Below, in pieces: positions 34,178-42,326 of a stretch of 64,000 nucleotides of DNA. This stretch comes from Paenibacillus sinensis (GTDB taxonomy: Bacteria > Bacillota > Bacilli > Paenibacillales > Paenibacillaceae): assembly GCF_019904155.1 (NCBI RefSeq), contig NZ_JAHCMB010000153.1, forward strand, positions 105,066 through 169,065. Direction: 5' to 3'. Numbering within the stretch: the stretch's first letter is position 1; every line of letters begins with the position of its first letter. Under the pieces are notes generated by a model, which ran no database searches, was not told the origin of the DNA, and worked only from the letters and a program-made list of their open reading frames with translations. Made by a program: the position numbers and the translations under genes.

Positions 34178-35521
34178 ATGACGACCAATAACAAGTCGCA
34201 GCTGGCATTGCTCGGAGGGCCCAAAGCCGTAACCGGGCATCCCGGCGACTTATTTACGTGGCCCATCATCACGAAGGAAGATGAAGAAGCGGCGCTGGAG
34301 GTATTGCGGAGAGGCGCTATGTCCGGAACCGATGTAACGAAGCAATTCGAGGCGGATTTCAGAGAGTGGCTGCAGGTTGACTATGCGCTCGGATTCAATA
34401 ACGGTACGGCTTCGCTGCAAGCGGCCATGTACGGCTGCGGTCTCGGGATCGGCGATGAAGTGATCTGCCCGAGCATCACATACTGGGCTTCCGGCGTCCC
34501 GGCTTATTCGCTAGGTGCGACCCTTGTCTTCGCCGATATCGATCACGTCACCCTATGTCTTGACCCGAAAGACATCGAGCACCGGATCAGCGAACGAACC
34601 AAAGCGATTGTCGTCGTCCACTATTTCGGCTATCCCGCCGATATGGACCCGATCATGGAGATTGCACGGAAATACAATCTGAAAGTCATTGAAGATGTCT
34701 CCCATGCCCATGGCGGCATCTATAAAGGCCGTCCGCTCGGCACGATCGGACATGCAGGTGCTATGTCCATGATGGCGGGCAAATCACTCGCCGTCGGTGA
34801 AGCGGGCATGCTGGTCACCAGTGACCGGAACATCTATGAAAGAGCCATAGCCTTCGGACATTATGAGCGTTTTAATGAAGAAATCCGTTCGGACGCGCTG
34901 CGGCCTTTCATGGGCCTGCCCCTCGGCGGCCAGAAATACAGGATGCACCAGCTCAGCTCGGCGGTAGGCCGCGTACAGCTGCGGCATTACGAAGCCCGAT
35001 TGACCGAAATCCGCCGGGCCATGAACTACTTCTGGGATCTGCTCGAAGGGGTTCCAGGGATCAAAGCCCACCGGACAGAGAAGGAATCTGACAGCTTGAT
35101 GGGCGGCTGGTATGCAGCGCATGGCCACTATGTTCCGGAGGAGCTTGGCGGGCTGTCGGTGTACCGGTTCTGCGAAGCGGTAAGGGCCGAAGGCGTCGAG
35201 GCTTGCTCCCCGGGCTGCAATCTTCCGCTGCATACGCACCGCCTGTTTCAGGATGCCGATGTGTTTGGACATGGACGGCCAACACGAATCGCCAATTCCT
35301 TCCGCGACGTCCGGGAGAAGGATACCGGCCTGAGTGTCAGCGAAGGAATTGCCGCCAGAGTATACAGCATCCCCTGGTTCAAGCATTATCGCCCGGAGAG
35401 TATCGAAGAGTATGCGCTGGCTTTCCGTAAGGTAGCAGCGAATTATACCGATCTGCTCGAAGATGATCCCGGCAATCCGCCCACCATGGGCGGCTGGAAC
35501 ATGTTCAAGGCGCATTCATGA
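34178..35521 (+). CDS. DegT/DnrJ/EryC1-family PLP aminotransferase (second copy)
   Basis: The 447-residue protein has the same fold as the first copy: FNNGTASLQAAMYGCGLGIGDEV, VIEDVSHAHGGIYKGRPLGTIG, and the PLP Lys in MMAGKSLAVGEAGML near residue 205. Sequence divergence from the first copy is large, so the two probably have different substrates or positions of transamination. ATG 34178 is taken, with GGAGG about 11 bp upstream; an earlier in-frame ATG at 34160 lacks a ribosome site. The stop overlaps the next gene start by ATGA. The SHAHGG segment is reminiscent of AHBA-synthase/inositol-aminotransferase members. Confidence 0.88.
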   Translation: MTTNNKSQLALLGGPKAVTGHPGDLFTWPIITKEDEEAALEVLRRGAMSGTDVTKQFEADFREWLQVDYALGFNNGTASLQAAMYGCGLGIGDEVICPSITYWASGVPAYSLGATLVFADIDHVTLCLDPKDIEHRISERTKAIVVVHYFGYPADMDPIMEIARKYNLKVIEDVSHAHGGIYKGRPLGTIGHAGAMSMMAGKSLAVGEAGMLVTSDRNIYERAIAFGHYERFNEEIRSDALRPFMGLPLGGQKYRMHQLSSAVGRVQLRHYEARLTEIRRAMNYFWDLLEGVPGIKAHRTEKESDSLMGGWYAAHGHYVPEELGGLSVYRFCEAVRAEGVEACSPGCNLPLHTHRLFQDADVFGHGRPTRIANSFRDVREKDTGLSVSEGIAARVYSIPWFKHYRPESIEEYALAFRKVAANYTDLLEDDPGNPPTMGGWNMFKAHS

Positions 35522-36555
35522 AGCAATGGGGATTTGGCATTATCGGCTGCGGAAGCATCGCTGGCTTTCATCGCACGGCCATTCAGTCAATGGACAACAC
35601 CCGTTTGGTCGGTGTGTCCAGCCGTTCGGAAGCGCGGGCCAAGGCTTTTGCCCTGGAATCCGGGCACTGTGAATGCTGGAGCGATTCCCGACAGCTTCTC
35701 GAACATCCCGGGATCGATATTGTCTGTGTTACTACGGAGAGCGGGTCGCATTTCCAGGTCGGCCAGCAAGTGCTTCTCGCAGGCAAGCATGCCATCATCG
35801 AGAAGCCGCTCGCCATGAAGGCCGAGGAAGCCCGGCAGCTCACCGAGCTTGCGGCGGATCGCGGATTAAGTCTGTCCGTCGTCTCGCAGCGCAGGTTCGA
35901 GCCGCAAGTGGCTGCGATTAAGCGGGCGGTCGATGCCGGAAAATTAGGCAGGCTGCTGTATATTGAAGCCGGAACGCCGTACTATCGGACACAGGAATAT
36001 TACGATCAGTCGGACTGGAGAGGAACCCTCGCCATGGATGGCGGGGCACTGATGAATCAAGGAATCCATCAGATTGATCTGATGCTCTGGATGGCGGGCC
36101 CCGTCAGCAGCGTATATGGGCAAGTCGCCACCCTTTCCCACCGGATGGAAGCGGAGGATACGGGCACAGCCATCGTCCGGTTTGTCAACGGAGCGATTGG
36201 AACGATTATGGCTTCCACGAGCATGAAGCCCGGATTTCCTCCCTATCTTCATCTCTACGGGGAGAAAGGGAGCGTGAAACTGTCGGGATCGTCCATCGTG
36301 CAGTGGTCGGTCGAAGGCGAACCGAGTCCGAGTCCAGTATTCGGAGGCAGCTTAGAGACAGACGGCTCCTCCAATCCGCTGGACATCTCGCCAATGTACC
36401 ATAAGCGGCAGTTCGAAGCTCTGCTGCAAGCCCTGGATCAAGGAATTGATCCTCCGGTTAGCGGCGGTGAAGGAGCATTGGCTGTTGAGCTCATCGAAGC
36501 CATTTACGCTTCCTCCGCTTCCGGTAAGGAAATTGCCCTGTTATCAACCCATTAA
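35518..36555 (+). CDS. Gfo/Idh/MocA-family oxidoreductase (second copy)
   Basis: The 345-residue protein has a normal GFGIIGCGSIAGFHRTAI Rossmann motif, the family lysine in IIEKPLAMKAEEA near residue 100, and a C-terminal beta-sheet domain with DGGALMNQGIHQIDLMLWMAG, whose His is typical of sugar dehydrogenases. It should oxidise or reduce a sugar hydroxyl with NAD(P). Its start overlaps the aminotransferase stop (ATGA), so the two are translationally coupled. This is the second aminotransferase-dehydrogenase pair of the operon. Confidence 0.92.
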   Translation: MKQWGFGIIGCGSIAGFHRTAIQSMDNTRLVGVSSRSEARAKAFALESGHCECWSDSRQLLEHPGIDIVCVTTESGSHFQVGQQVLLAGKHAIIEKPLAMKAEEARQLTELAADRGLSLSVVSQRRFEPQVAAIKRAVDAGKLGRLLYIEAGTPYYRTQEYYDQSDWRGTLAMDGGALMNQGIHQIDLMLWMAGPVSSVYGQVATLSHRMEAEDTGTAIVRFVNGAIGTIMASTSMKPGFPPYLHLYGEKGSVKLSGSSIVQWSVEGEPSPSPVFGGSLETDGSSNPLDISPMYHKRQFEALLQALDQGIDPPVSGGEGALAVELIEAIYASSASGKEIALLSTH

Positions 36556-36572
36556 CTTGCGAGGTGATATTC

Positions 36573-37439
36573 ATGCAGGCGAAGCTGCTGCTGGACCGGC
36601 TCGGTATTTTGACAGATGAGGTTTCTCCATATTTAATAGAAGCTTTGGATTGGATTACCGCAAATGAACTACGTCATGTCGAGCTTCGCTCTGTGCAGGG
36701 GATGAACATCCTGAACTTCAACAGGGCGGAAATGACAAACATGCGGCAGGAAATCGAGTCCCGGGGTCTGTTCGTGTCCGCCCTGGCCTCGCCGGTCTTT
36801 AAATGTCCATTGAGTCCGGACAGGACCACGATACAAGGCGATCAGTTCGGTCAGCTGGAGCAGCATGATGTAGCCGGACACTTCCGGCTGCTGCACAGAG
36901 CCTTGGATGCAGCGGAGCTTCTCCGCACCAGGTATATCCGGATCTTCTCCTTCTGGAGAGAAGATGACCCGGAATCATACACCGAAGAAATTGCCGGACA
37001 TTTGTACGCAGCGGCTGAAATCGCACACTCACGGGGAGCCGTTCTGTTGCTGGAGAATGAGCCCAGCTGCAACGGCGGCTCCGCGGAGGAGACCGGACGG
37101 CTGGCGGCATTGGCCGATCATCCAGCGCTGAAGCTGCTGTGGGACCCGGGCAACGAGGCATTCCTCGGCCGCCCGGCTTACCCCGAAGGCTACAACAGCA
37201 TGAAGCCTGGCATCGCCCATGTTCATTTGAAGGATGCCGTCTATCATCCGGATACCGGAGGGAAATGCGTGCCGATCGGCCGTGGGGCCGTCGATTACGC
37301 GCAGCAATTGGCCGCTCTTATGAAGGGTGGGTATGCAGGACTGTTCACCATCGAGACGCATTACCGTCCGCCGAGCGGAAGCGCAATGGACGGCAGCGCC
37401 TTGTCATTGAAGGGGCTGCGGCAGCTGTTGCCGCAGTAA
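36573..37439 (+). CDS. Sugar phosphate isomerase/epimerase-type TIM-barrel protein
   Basis: The 288-residue AP-endonuclease-2-like barrel has the metal-site pattern: LRSVQG with early Glu (VELRS), LLLENEPSCNGG, LKLLWDPGNEAF, HVHLKDAVY, and FTIETHYRPP. Such proteins isomerise keto sugars or inosose derivatives and commonly accompany Gfo/Idh/MocA dehydrogenases. ATG 36573 lies within range of GAGGTGAT. It is the last gene of the plus-strand operon and is followed by a strong terminator. Confidence 0.88.
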   Translation: MQAKLLLDRLGILTDEVSPYLIEALDWITANELRHVELRSVQGMNILNFNRAEMTNMRQEIESRGLFVSALASPVFKCPLSPDRTTIQGDQFGQLEQHDVAGHFRLLHRALDAAELLRTRYIRIFSFWREDDPESYTEEIAGHLYAAAEIAHSRGAVLLLENEPSCNGGSAEETGRLAALADHPALKLLWDPGNEAFLGRPAYPEGYNSMKPGIAHVHLKDAVYHPDTGGKCVPIGRGAVDYAQQLAALMKGGYAGLFTIETHYRPPSGSAMDGSALSLKGLRQLLPQ

Positions 37440-37469
37440 TAAACTCCATTCATTCCGGCGCATGCCGCA

Positions 37470-37521
37470 AAGAAGCTGTCTCCAAGCAGATTCCTGCTGA
37501 GAGACAGCTTCTTCTTTCTAC
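37470..37521 (+). terminator. Terminator of the plus-strand catabolic operon
   Basis: AAGAAGCTGTCTC (37470-37482) pairs perfectly with GAGACAGCTTCTT (37501-37513), with an 18-base loop that itself contains a small AGCAG/CTGCT stem. CTTTCT follows. It ends the operon 30 bp after the isomerase stop. Confidence 0.85.
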
Positions 37522-37611
37522 AAATTATAACCGGGCGGGGTCCATATATCCGCATATCCGCTGCCTTTCTTCGCTTGCCCTGTATGACCGATTCAGAATC
37601 CGGACCTATTT

Positions 37612-38679
37612 CTACTCCAGCCACTCCTCAAGATGCGCCGCAACGAAATCATCATCGTGAAGATGCGGATACTGGCGATAGACCCGATCGATTTCCTCCG
37701 TCTGCCCCTCTGACAGCTGTTCATCAGGATTCAGACACCATGTCCCTTTTAACAGGCCCTGCCTTCTCAGCACCTCATGAATGCCCGGGATGCAGCCTTC
37801 GAAATGATGCGCCGGATCAAAAAAGGCTGCGTTGGAATCCGTCACCTGAATGCTGCGCGTCAACCATTCCCTGGAGATCGATTCCCCGCCCCGTATCCCC
37901 TTGATTTCTTCCAGCAGCTCCACAGCTTTGCTCGTCCAGACCGCCCAATGACCGAGCAGCCCGCCGACAACGGATTTCTCAACAAGCTTGCCGTCCACCT
38001 CAAACCGGTAAGTCGTCAGCAGATCCGCAATGATGTTGTCATCATTCCCCGTATAGAGCGCAATTTCATCGCACCGGCTGGAATGGCATACGGCCCGCGC
38101 CACGTCCAGCGTCTGATAGCGGTTGAATGGAGCCATCTTGATAGCAATAACCCCGGGAATCTCCGCGAAGCTGCGCCAGAACTCATAGCTGAAGATCCGG
38201 CCCCCGACTGAAGGCTGCAGATAAAAGCCGATCACCGGCATTCTCTCCGCTACTAGCTCCGTCCGCTTGAGAATTTCCTGCTCGCTCCAGCCTGACAGTC
38301 CTCCCATGCTGAGCAGGGCCGCGTCATAACCAAGCTTGCTAGCAATCTCGGTCTCATTTAGCGCTTGTTCGGTAGGTCCACAAATACCGGCGACTTTGAT
38401 AAATGGACGTGCAAGACCGGCCCGCTCCACCTCCTCGGATGCCAGCCGCAGCACCGTTTCGTAGAGGTTATGCTCTTTGTCGCGGATTTCAAATTGGGTG
38501 GAATGGACACCGACCGCAACCCCCCCGGCGCCGGAGGCGATATAGTAGCGGGTCAGCGCCCTTTGATGCCGTTCATCCAGCTTGCGGTGCTCGTCAAGGG
38601 CCAGCGGATGAGCCGGAATAACAAGCCCTTGATGCAGGGCATTCAGCAGTTCGGCGGATAATGCCTTGTAGGCCTTCAT
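37612..38679 (-). CDS. DapA-superfamily TIM-barrel protein, divergent
   Basis: This 355-residue protein is longer than typical DapA members (about 290). GLVIPAHPLALDEHRKLDER, ASGAGGVAVGVHSTQFEIR, and the likely Schiff-base Lys in VIAIKMAPFNRYQTLDV (near residue 185) place it in the class I lyase group. The usual Tyr-containing strand reads VIGFYLQPSVGG. The extra C-terminal residues make a helical tail. Start ATG 38679 shares its A with the TGA of the upstream SDR gene (TGATG), so the two are coupled. It may cleave the keto-acid product of the neighbouring operon, but this is inference. Confidence 0.75.
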   Translation of the reverse strand: MKAYKALSAELLNALHQGLVIPAHPLALDEHRKLDERHQRALTRYYIASGAGGVAVGVHSTQFEIRDKEHNLYETVLRLASEEVERAGLARPFIKVAGICGPTEQALNETEIASKLGYDAALLSMGGLSGWSEQEILKRTELVAERMPVIGFYLQPSVGGRIFSYEFWRSFAEIPGVIAIKMAPFNRYQTLDVARAVCHSSRCDEIALYTGNDDNIIADLLTTYRFEVDGKLVEKSVVGGLLGHWAVWTSKAVELLEEIKGIRGGESISREWLTRSIQVTDSNAAFFDPAHHFEGCIPGIHEVLRRQGLLKGTWCLNPDEQLSEGQTEEIDRVYRQYPHLHDDDFVAAHLEEWLE

Positions 38680-39695
38680 CAGAATTTCCCCTTCCGTTCC
38701 TGAAAATGTGTCGGCTTGTTCAGAACTTCCCCGCCGCTCTTGACCCATTCTGCGGTCCAGTCGATCATTTCCAGCAATGATACGCTTGGATACCCGAACC
38801 GCTGATTACACTTGGCCGCATTATTCAACAATGCAGTCTCTGACTCCGTGCCTTCGAATAACGCGGCTTTATCAAAGCGCTTGGCAAATTCGGAAGCCGC
38901 CCACCGGATGGACACCGTCTCGGGTCCGGTGACATTCATCAGGCTCGGCGGACTCGTACACTCTGCTAAGCAGCGCAGCGCAATGGCATTCGCATCCCCT
39001 TGCCAGATGACATTGACAAAGCCCATAGTCAAGTCTATTGGTCGTCCCTCATAGACGGCTCGGGCTAGCTCCAACAGAACCCCGTAACGCATGTCAATCG
39101 CATAGTTCAACCGGTATATAGTCATCGGCGTTCCATTCTTATGGGAATGATATTCGAAAATCCGCTCCCGCCCCAGACAAGATTGAGCGTACTCGCCGAT
39201 CGGCTCGGGTGTCACAGATTCATCCGCTCCTCCGCTGGAAACCGGTGTAAACGGATAGACATTACCGGACGAAAAGACCACAATTCGGGAGTCCTTATAC
39301 TTCTCCGCGACTCTGCCCGGCAAATACGTATTCATCGCCCAGGTAAAATGCTCTCTTCCCGTCGTTCCGAATTTATTGCCCGCCATGTAGATCACATTCT
39401 CCACATCCGGCAAGCTCATCAATTCCTGATCATTCAGCAGATCGCAGGAAATCGTCTCAATTCCGGCAGCTTCCAGCTCGGCACGGGCCTTCTCATTCGA
39501 GAATCGGGAAATCCCGATAATCCGCTTCGACAGTCCGCCTTTGAGGACCGCATTTCGCGCCAGCTTGGCCAAACTCGGCCCCATCTTGCCCCCAACGCCC
39601 AATATGGCGATATCTCCCGGCACCTTGGCCAGCTCATGCACCAATTCATCCGACGGCTCCGCAAGCTTGTCTTCCAATTCCTCCACAGTAATCAA
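38679..39695 (-). CDS. Extended SDR NAD-dependent epimerase/dehydratase-like protein
   Basis: The 338-residue protein has a Rossmann start displaced to residue about 28 (IAILGVGGKMGPSLAKLA), an NVIYMAGNKFG strand, and FSSGNVYPF for the catalytic Ser region. The usual YxxxK is not obvious (GEYAQSCLGRERIF is in its place), so the catalytic Lys seems to be missing or moved. TTG 39695 has GGAGG 9 bp upstream; GTG 39704 directly abuts the ribosome site and is unlikely. It is the first gene of a two-gene transcript with the DapA-like protein. Confidence 0.75.
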   Translation of the reverse strand: MITVEELEDKLAEPSDELVHELAKVPGDIAILGVGGKMGPSLAKLARNAVLKGGLSKRIIGISRFSNEKARAELEAAGIETISCDLLNDQELMSLPDVENVIYMAGNKFGTTGREHFTWAMNTYLPGRVAEKYKDSRIVVFSSGNVYPFTPVSSGGADESVTPEPIGEYAQSCLGRERIFEYHSHKNGTPMTIYRLNYAIDMRYGVLLELARAVYEGRPIDLTMGFVNVIWQGDANAIALRCLAECTSPPSLMNVTGPETVSIRWAASEFAKRFDKAALFEGTESETALLNNAAKCNQRFGYPSVSLLEMIDWTAEWVKSGGEVLNKPTHFQERKGKF

Positions 39696-39746
39696 ACAGG
39701 TCACCCTCCCTAATGTCTTCCTGTATCTATCATACTGAAAGTCATT

Positions 39747-39768
39747 ATATAAAGACAGGTCTTTATAT
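39747..39768. promoter_or_regulatory. 22-bp inverted repeat overlapping the SDR promoter
   Basis: ATATAAAGA and TCTTTATAT flank CAGG, giving 9-bp perfect arms. The minus-strand -10 box TATAAT (39749-39744) overlaps the inner arm and there is no good -35 box, which suggests an activated or repressed promoter. CTTTCAGTAT (39740-39731, minus strand) nearby matches one half of the IclR-type palindrome. The two regulators encoded next door are candidates to bind here. Confidence 0.5.
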
Positions 39769-39791
39769 CGTCCTTAAACAGAGAATAAATA

Positions 39792-39809
39792 AACGGGGCT
39801 TCCCCCGTT
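39792..39809 (-). terminator. Probable terminator of the GGDEY-HTH regulator gene
   Basis: AACGGGG (39792-39798) and CCCCGTT (39803-39809) form a 7-bp GC-rich stem with a 4-base loop. On the minus strand it is followed by TTTATTTATT. It lies about 110 bp after the stop codon at 39916, beyond the 18-bp tandem repeats. Confidence 0.55.
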
Positions 39810-39863
39810 CTAAGAATTCATTCGATTCCAATGAGCCTAGCCTATTCCAGAGTCTATTCCAAA

Positions 39864-39935
39864 AAGAGTCCGATCTATCGCAAGAGTCCGATCGACCACA
39901 AGAGTCCGATCCAGCTCAAAGTGTTCGATCGACCA
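39864..39935. repeat. Four 18-bp tandem repeats at the 3' end of the regulator gene
   Basis: Units start at 39864, 39882, 39900 and 39918. The shared core is AAGAGTCCGATC followed by six variable bases; the fourth unit is degenerate (AAAGTGTTCGATC). The last unit covers the stop codon region of the regulator gene (stop 39916-39918), the others lie in its 3' untranslated region. Confidence 0.8.
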
Positions 39936-41232
39936 AAAAAGAGAACCGGAAAATTTGCCGGGGTCTGCCTTTCGGGACTTTTTCCATGCCGGATATTTCG
40001 ACAAGGCCGTTGTCTATCCAATGCAGGAGCAGCCGGTGCGCGCTTCTGACCGTTATTTCGAGCAGGGCAGCCAGATCGTGAACGGTATACTCATATTTTC
40101 CGTAGCGGGCCATTTGAGTGATCAGTCTGCTGAGATAGGCGCTTGTCATCCCGGCCGCTTCCGCTTCTCTCATGAGTTCGGCTTCCACAGGCGGCAACAC
40201 CTTCTCCATGGAATCCGCCATTTCGAGCGGTCCAATCAGCGTCCGGTCTTCTCTGACGATGAAGCAGGTATTGCCGCCGGCCTCTTTGGACTTGCGAAGC
40301 GCGGCTCTGGCATGCGTTCCGGCTTCATTCGCGGAAATTCCGAATCCGATCCCGATGCTCAGGGATATGCCGTAGGATTTATTCGCTTCTTTTCCCAGAG
40401 GAATCATCTTGTATCCCCCGGTCTCCCGCTCAAATATCCCCCGTGTCGTGAAGAAGAGGTACTCATCCCCGCCGGTAGATGTTAAATATCCATCCAGCGA
40501 CTCCACATACCCGAGGACCATTCGATGGATATCCAGCTTCAGCTTCTGCACCTCATGCTCACTGTTCCATTTCATGACCAGCCTGCCGAAATCATCGACA
40601 TTGATGATGCCAACGACAATCTGCAATTCCTTTCCCCGCCGCGATTCAGTAGACAGCAGGGCTCGTTCCAGGGAGACGATAATATCCTGATCGGACGGCA
40701 TCATCCATTCATTGGGAATCTGAAGCTCCGTCAGCTGCTGGGCCACCCGCTCCACTCCGGTCAGAGCCATGGCGAAATCCGACTTCTCCGACTGCTCGCG
40801 ATGAAAGGCAATCAGCTCCTCGGGCGAAGAATAGGCAGGCCCGTTATATACAACCACCTGAATATGCTCCAGTTCCAGATCACGCAAGGTACGGGCAGCT
40901 ATCGTTTGGGTTAACGTATCAACAGACAGCGTACCGCTTAGCTTCCCCAATGCCACCAGATGCAGAAGCGCCTTGAACAGTCCTGCACCGGTAAGCGGAA
41001 CATAATGGACGGGGATCGAGGCCGGCAGCACTTCCTTCACTTTCCAATGCGCCAATGGCCCCGATAGCAGAATGACCTCAACTTCCTTGCTCAGCTCCAC
41101 AGCGCAGGCTGCGGCCTCCTCCTCATGGCTGACAATCCGCACAACGGGATCGAAGGTGGGAAAGGTTTGAACCATTTTTATTATTTTTTCCGTTACCGCC
41201 CGCGTTCCAATGATTCCGATCTTGATCTGCAT
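39916..41232 (-). CDS. Putative regulator: Rossmann-like sensor, GGDEF-fold domain and C-terminal HTH
   Basis: The 438-residue protein starts with IKIGIIGTRAVTEKIIKMVQ, a response-receiver or PrpR-N-like alpha/beta domain to about residue 180. A cyclase-fold domain follows (VVGIINVDDFGRLVMKWNSEHE, then STGGDEYLFFTT and SLSIGIGFG, about 205-330), with the GGDEY signature kept. The last 90 residues contain a helix-turn-helix (YTVHDLAALLEITVRSAHRLLLHWIDNGL) and a basic tail. This order suggests a DNA-binding protein that uses a GGDEF-like domain as nucleotide sensor or synthase. It is divergent from the AraC gene. The ribosome site before ATG 41232 is poorly spaced. Confidence 0.72.
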   Translation of the reverse strand: MQIKIGIIGTRAVTEKIIKMVQTFPTFDPVVRIVSHEEEAAACAVELSKEVEVILLSGPLAHWKVKEVLPASIPVHYVPLTGAGLFKALLHLVALGKLSGTLSVDTLTQTIAARTLRDLELEHIQVVVYNGPAYSSPEELIAFHREQSEKSDFAMALTGVERVAQQLTELQIPNEWMMPSDQDIIVSLERALLSTESRRGKELQIVVGIINVDDFGRLVMKWNSEHEVQKLKLDIHRMVLGYVESLDGYLTSTGGDEYLFFTTRGIFERETGGYKMIPLGKEANKSYGISLSIGIGFGISANEAGTHARAALRKSKEAGGNTCFIVREDRTLIGPLEMADSMEKVLPPVEAELMREAEAAGMTSAYLSRLITQMARYGKYEYTVHDLAALLEITVRSAHRLLLHWIDNGLVEISGMEKVPKGRPRQIFRFSFLVDRTL

Positions 41233-41447
41233 GTAAAGGTCTCATTCCTCCGGCCATCCGGCTTGAACTTCAGTATTGATTATATCGAGCCGTACCGGAT
41301 GAATACAACCCGAAGTCCAATCTTCTTAAGGGTCAGCCGAACGGGATCAGCCCGCCCCAATCGCTTTATTGGGCACTTCGGTTTATACTCAAATGGAAGG
41401 ATGCCCCTGCATATTACGCATTGATTACGCATTGAGGAGTGAATGTC

Positions 41448-42320
41448 TTGCATAAGCCACTTGCCTTAAAAGAACCGATGCCGATGCCCGATCCTTCATT
41501 TCCGGTGAAGCTTCATAAAGTCTTCAATTATGAGTGCGGCGAGACGCTCTTCCCCCATCATTGGCATGAGCATCTCGAATTTATATATGTGGAGACAGGC
41601 AGCGCCGTAATCGAATGCAGCACCTTACAGCTGCACGTACAAGCCGGAGATCTTGTTGTCGTGAACAGCAATGAGCTGCATTACGGAATCAGCACCGCCG
41701 ATGATTTGTATTACTACTGTCTTATTGCTGATCTCTCCTTGCTCCAAAGCCACTTCGTCGACGCCGTTGAGAAGAAATTTATAACTCCCATTGCCCGCAA
41801 CCTGATCCTGTTCGAGAACCTGATTTCCCGCGATGCCGATATTGCCGATTGCATGATTGCTCTGGTTCGTGAGCTGAATGAACGCCTGCTTGGCTATGAG
41901 CTGTCGATCAAATCGCATCTGTATCGGCTGCTGTCTCTGCTGGTGCGCAAATATGTAGCTCCTGCCGCCAAAGCGGATGCATACCGCCACCGGCAGCAGG
42001 ATCTGGAGAGATTTCATTCCGTCTTTCAATATGTGGATGATCATTATCATGAGAAAATTACGGTTGATCAGCTCGCTGCTCTGGTCCGGGTTAGCCGTGT
42101 CCACTTCAGCAGGCTGTTCAAACAGCTGACGAATAAGACGATCACCGAATACATCAATCTTGTCCGGATTAACCGGTCGGAGGACTTGCTCCGCAGCACC
42201 GGAATGAACGTATCCGAAATCGCCATTGCGGCAGGCTTCAGCGATGTCTACTACTTCAGCCGCATGTTCAAGCGATTGAAAAAAGTATCCCCCAAGGAAT
42301 GGCGGAACCTCGGGTGTTAA
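41448..42320 (+). CDS. AraC-family transcriptional regulator with cupin sensor
   Basis: The 290-residue protein has an N-terminal cupin (FPHHWHEHLEFIYVETGSA, VQAGDLVVVNSNELHYG) that would bind a sugar, and a C-terminal double HTH (ITVDQLAALVRVSRVHFSRLFKQ, then MNVSEIAIAAGFSDVYYFSRMFKRL). TTG 41448 has GAGGAG 8 bp upstream and is preferred over GTG 41439, which overlaps that site. It is divergent from the GGDEY-HTH gene and converges with the GH20 gene only 6 bp away. It is a likely activator of one of the neighbouring sugar genes. Confidence 0.9.
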   Translation: MHKPLALKEPMPMPDPSFPVKLHKVFNYECGETLFPHHWHEHLEFIYVETGSAVIECSTLQLHVQAGDLVVVNSNELHYGISTADDLYYYCLIADLSLLQSHFVDAVEKKFITPIARNLILFENLISRDADIADCMIALVRELNERLLGYELSIKSHLYRLLSLLVRKYVAPAAKADAYRHRQQDLERFHSVFQYVDDHYHEKITVDQLAALVRVSRVHFSRLFKQLTNKTITEYINLVRINRSEDLLRSTGMNVSEIAIAAGFSDVYYFSRMFKRLKKVSPKEWRNLGC

Positions 42321-42326
42321 TGCCGA

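Noticed and set aside
39864..39935. CRISPR array
   Set aside because: Units are 18 bp with no spacers and no cas genes are present; the array at 18455-18558 was rejected for the same reason.
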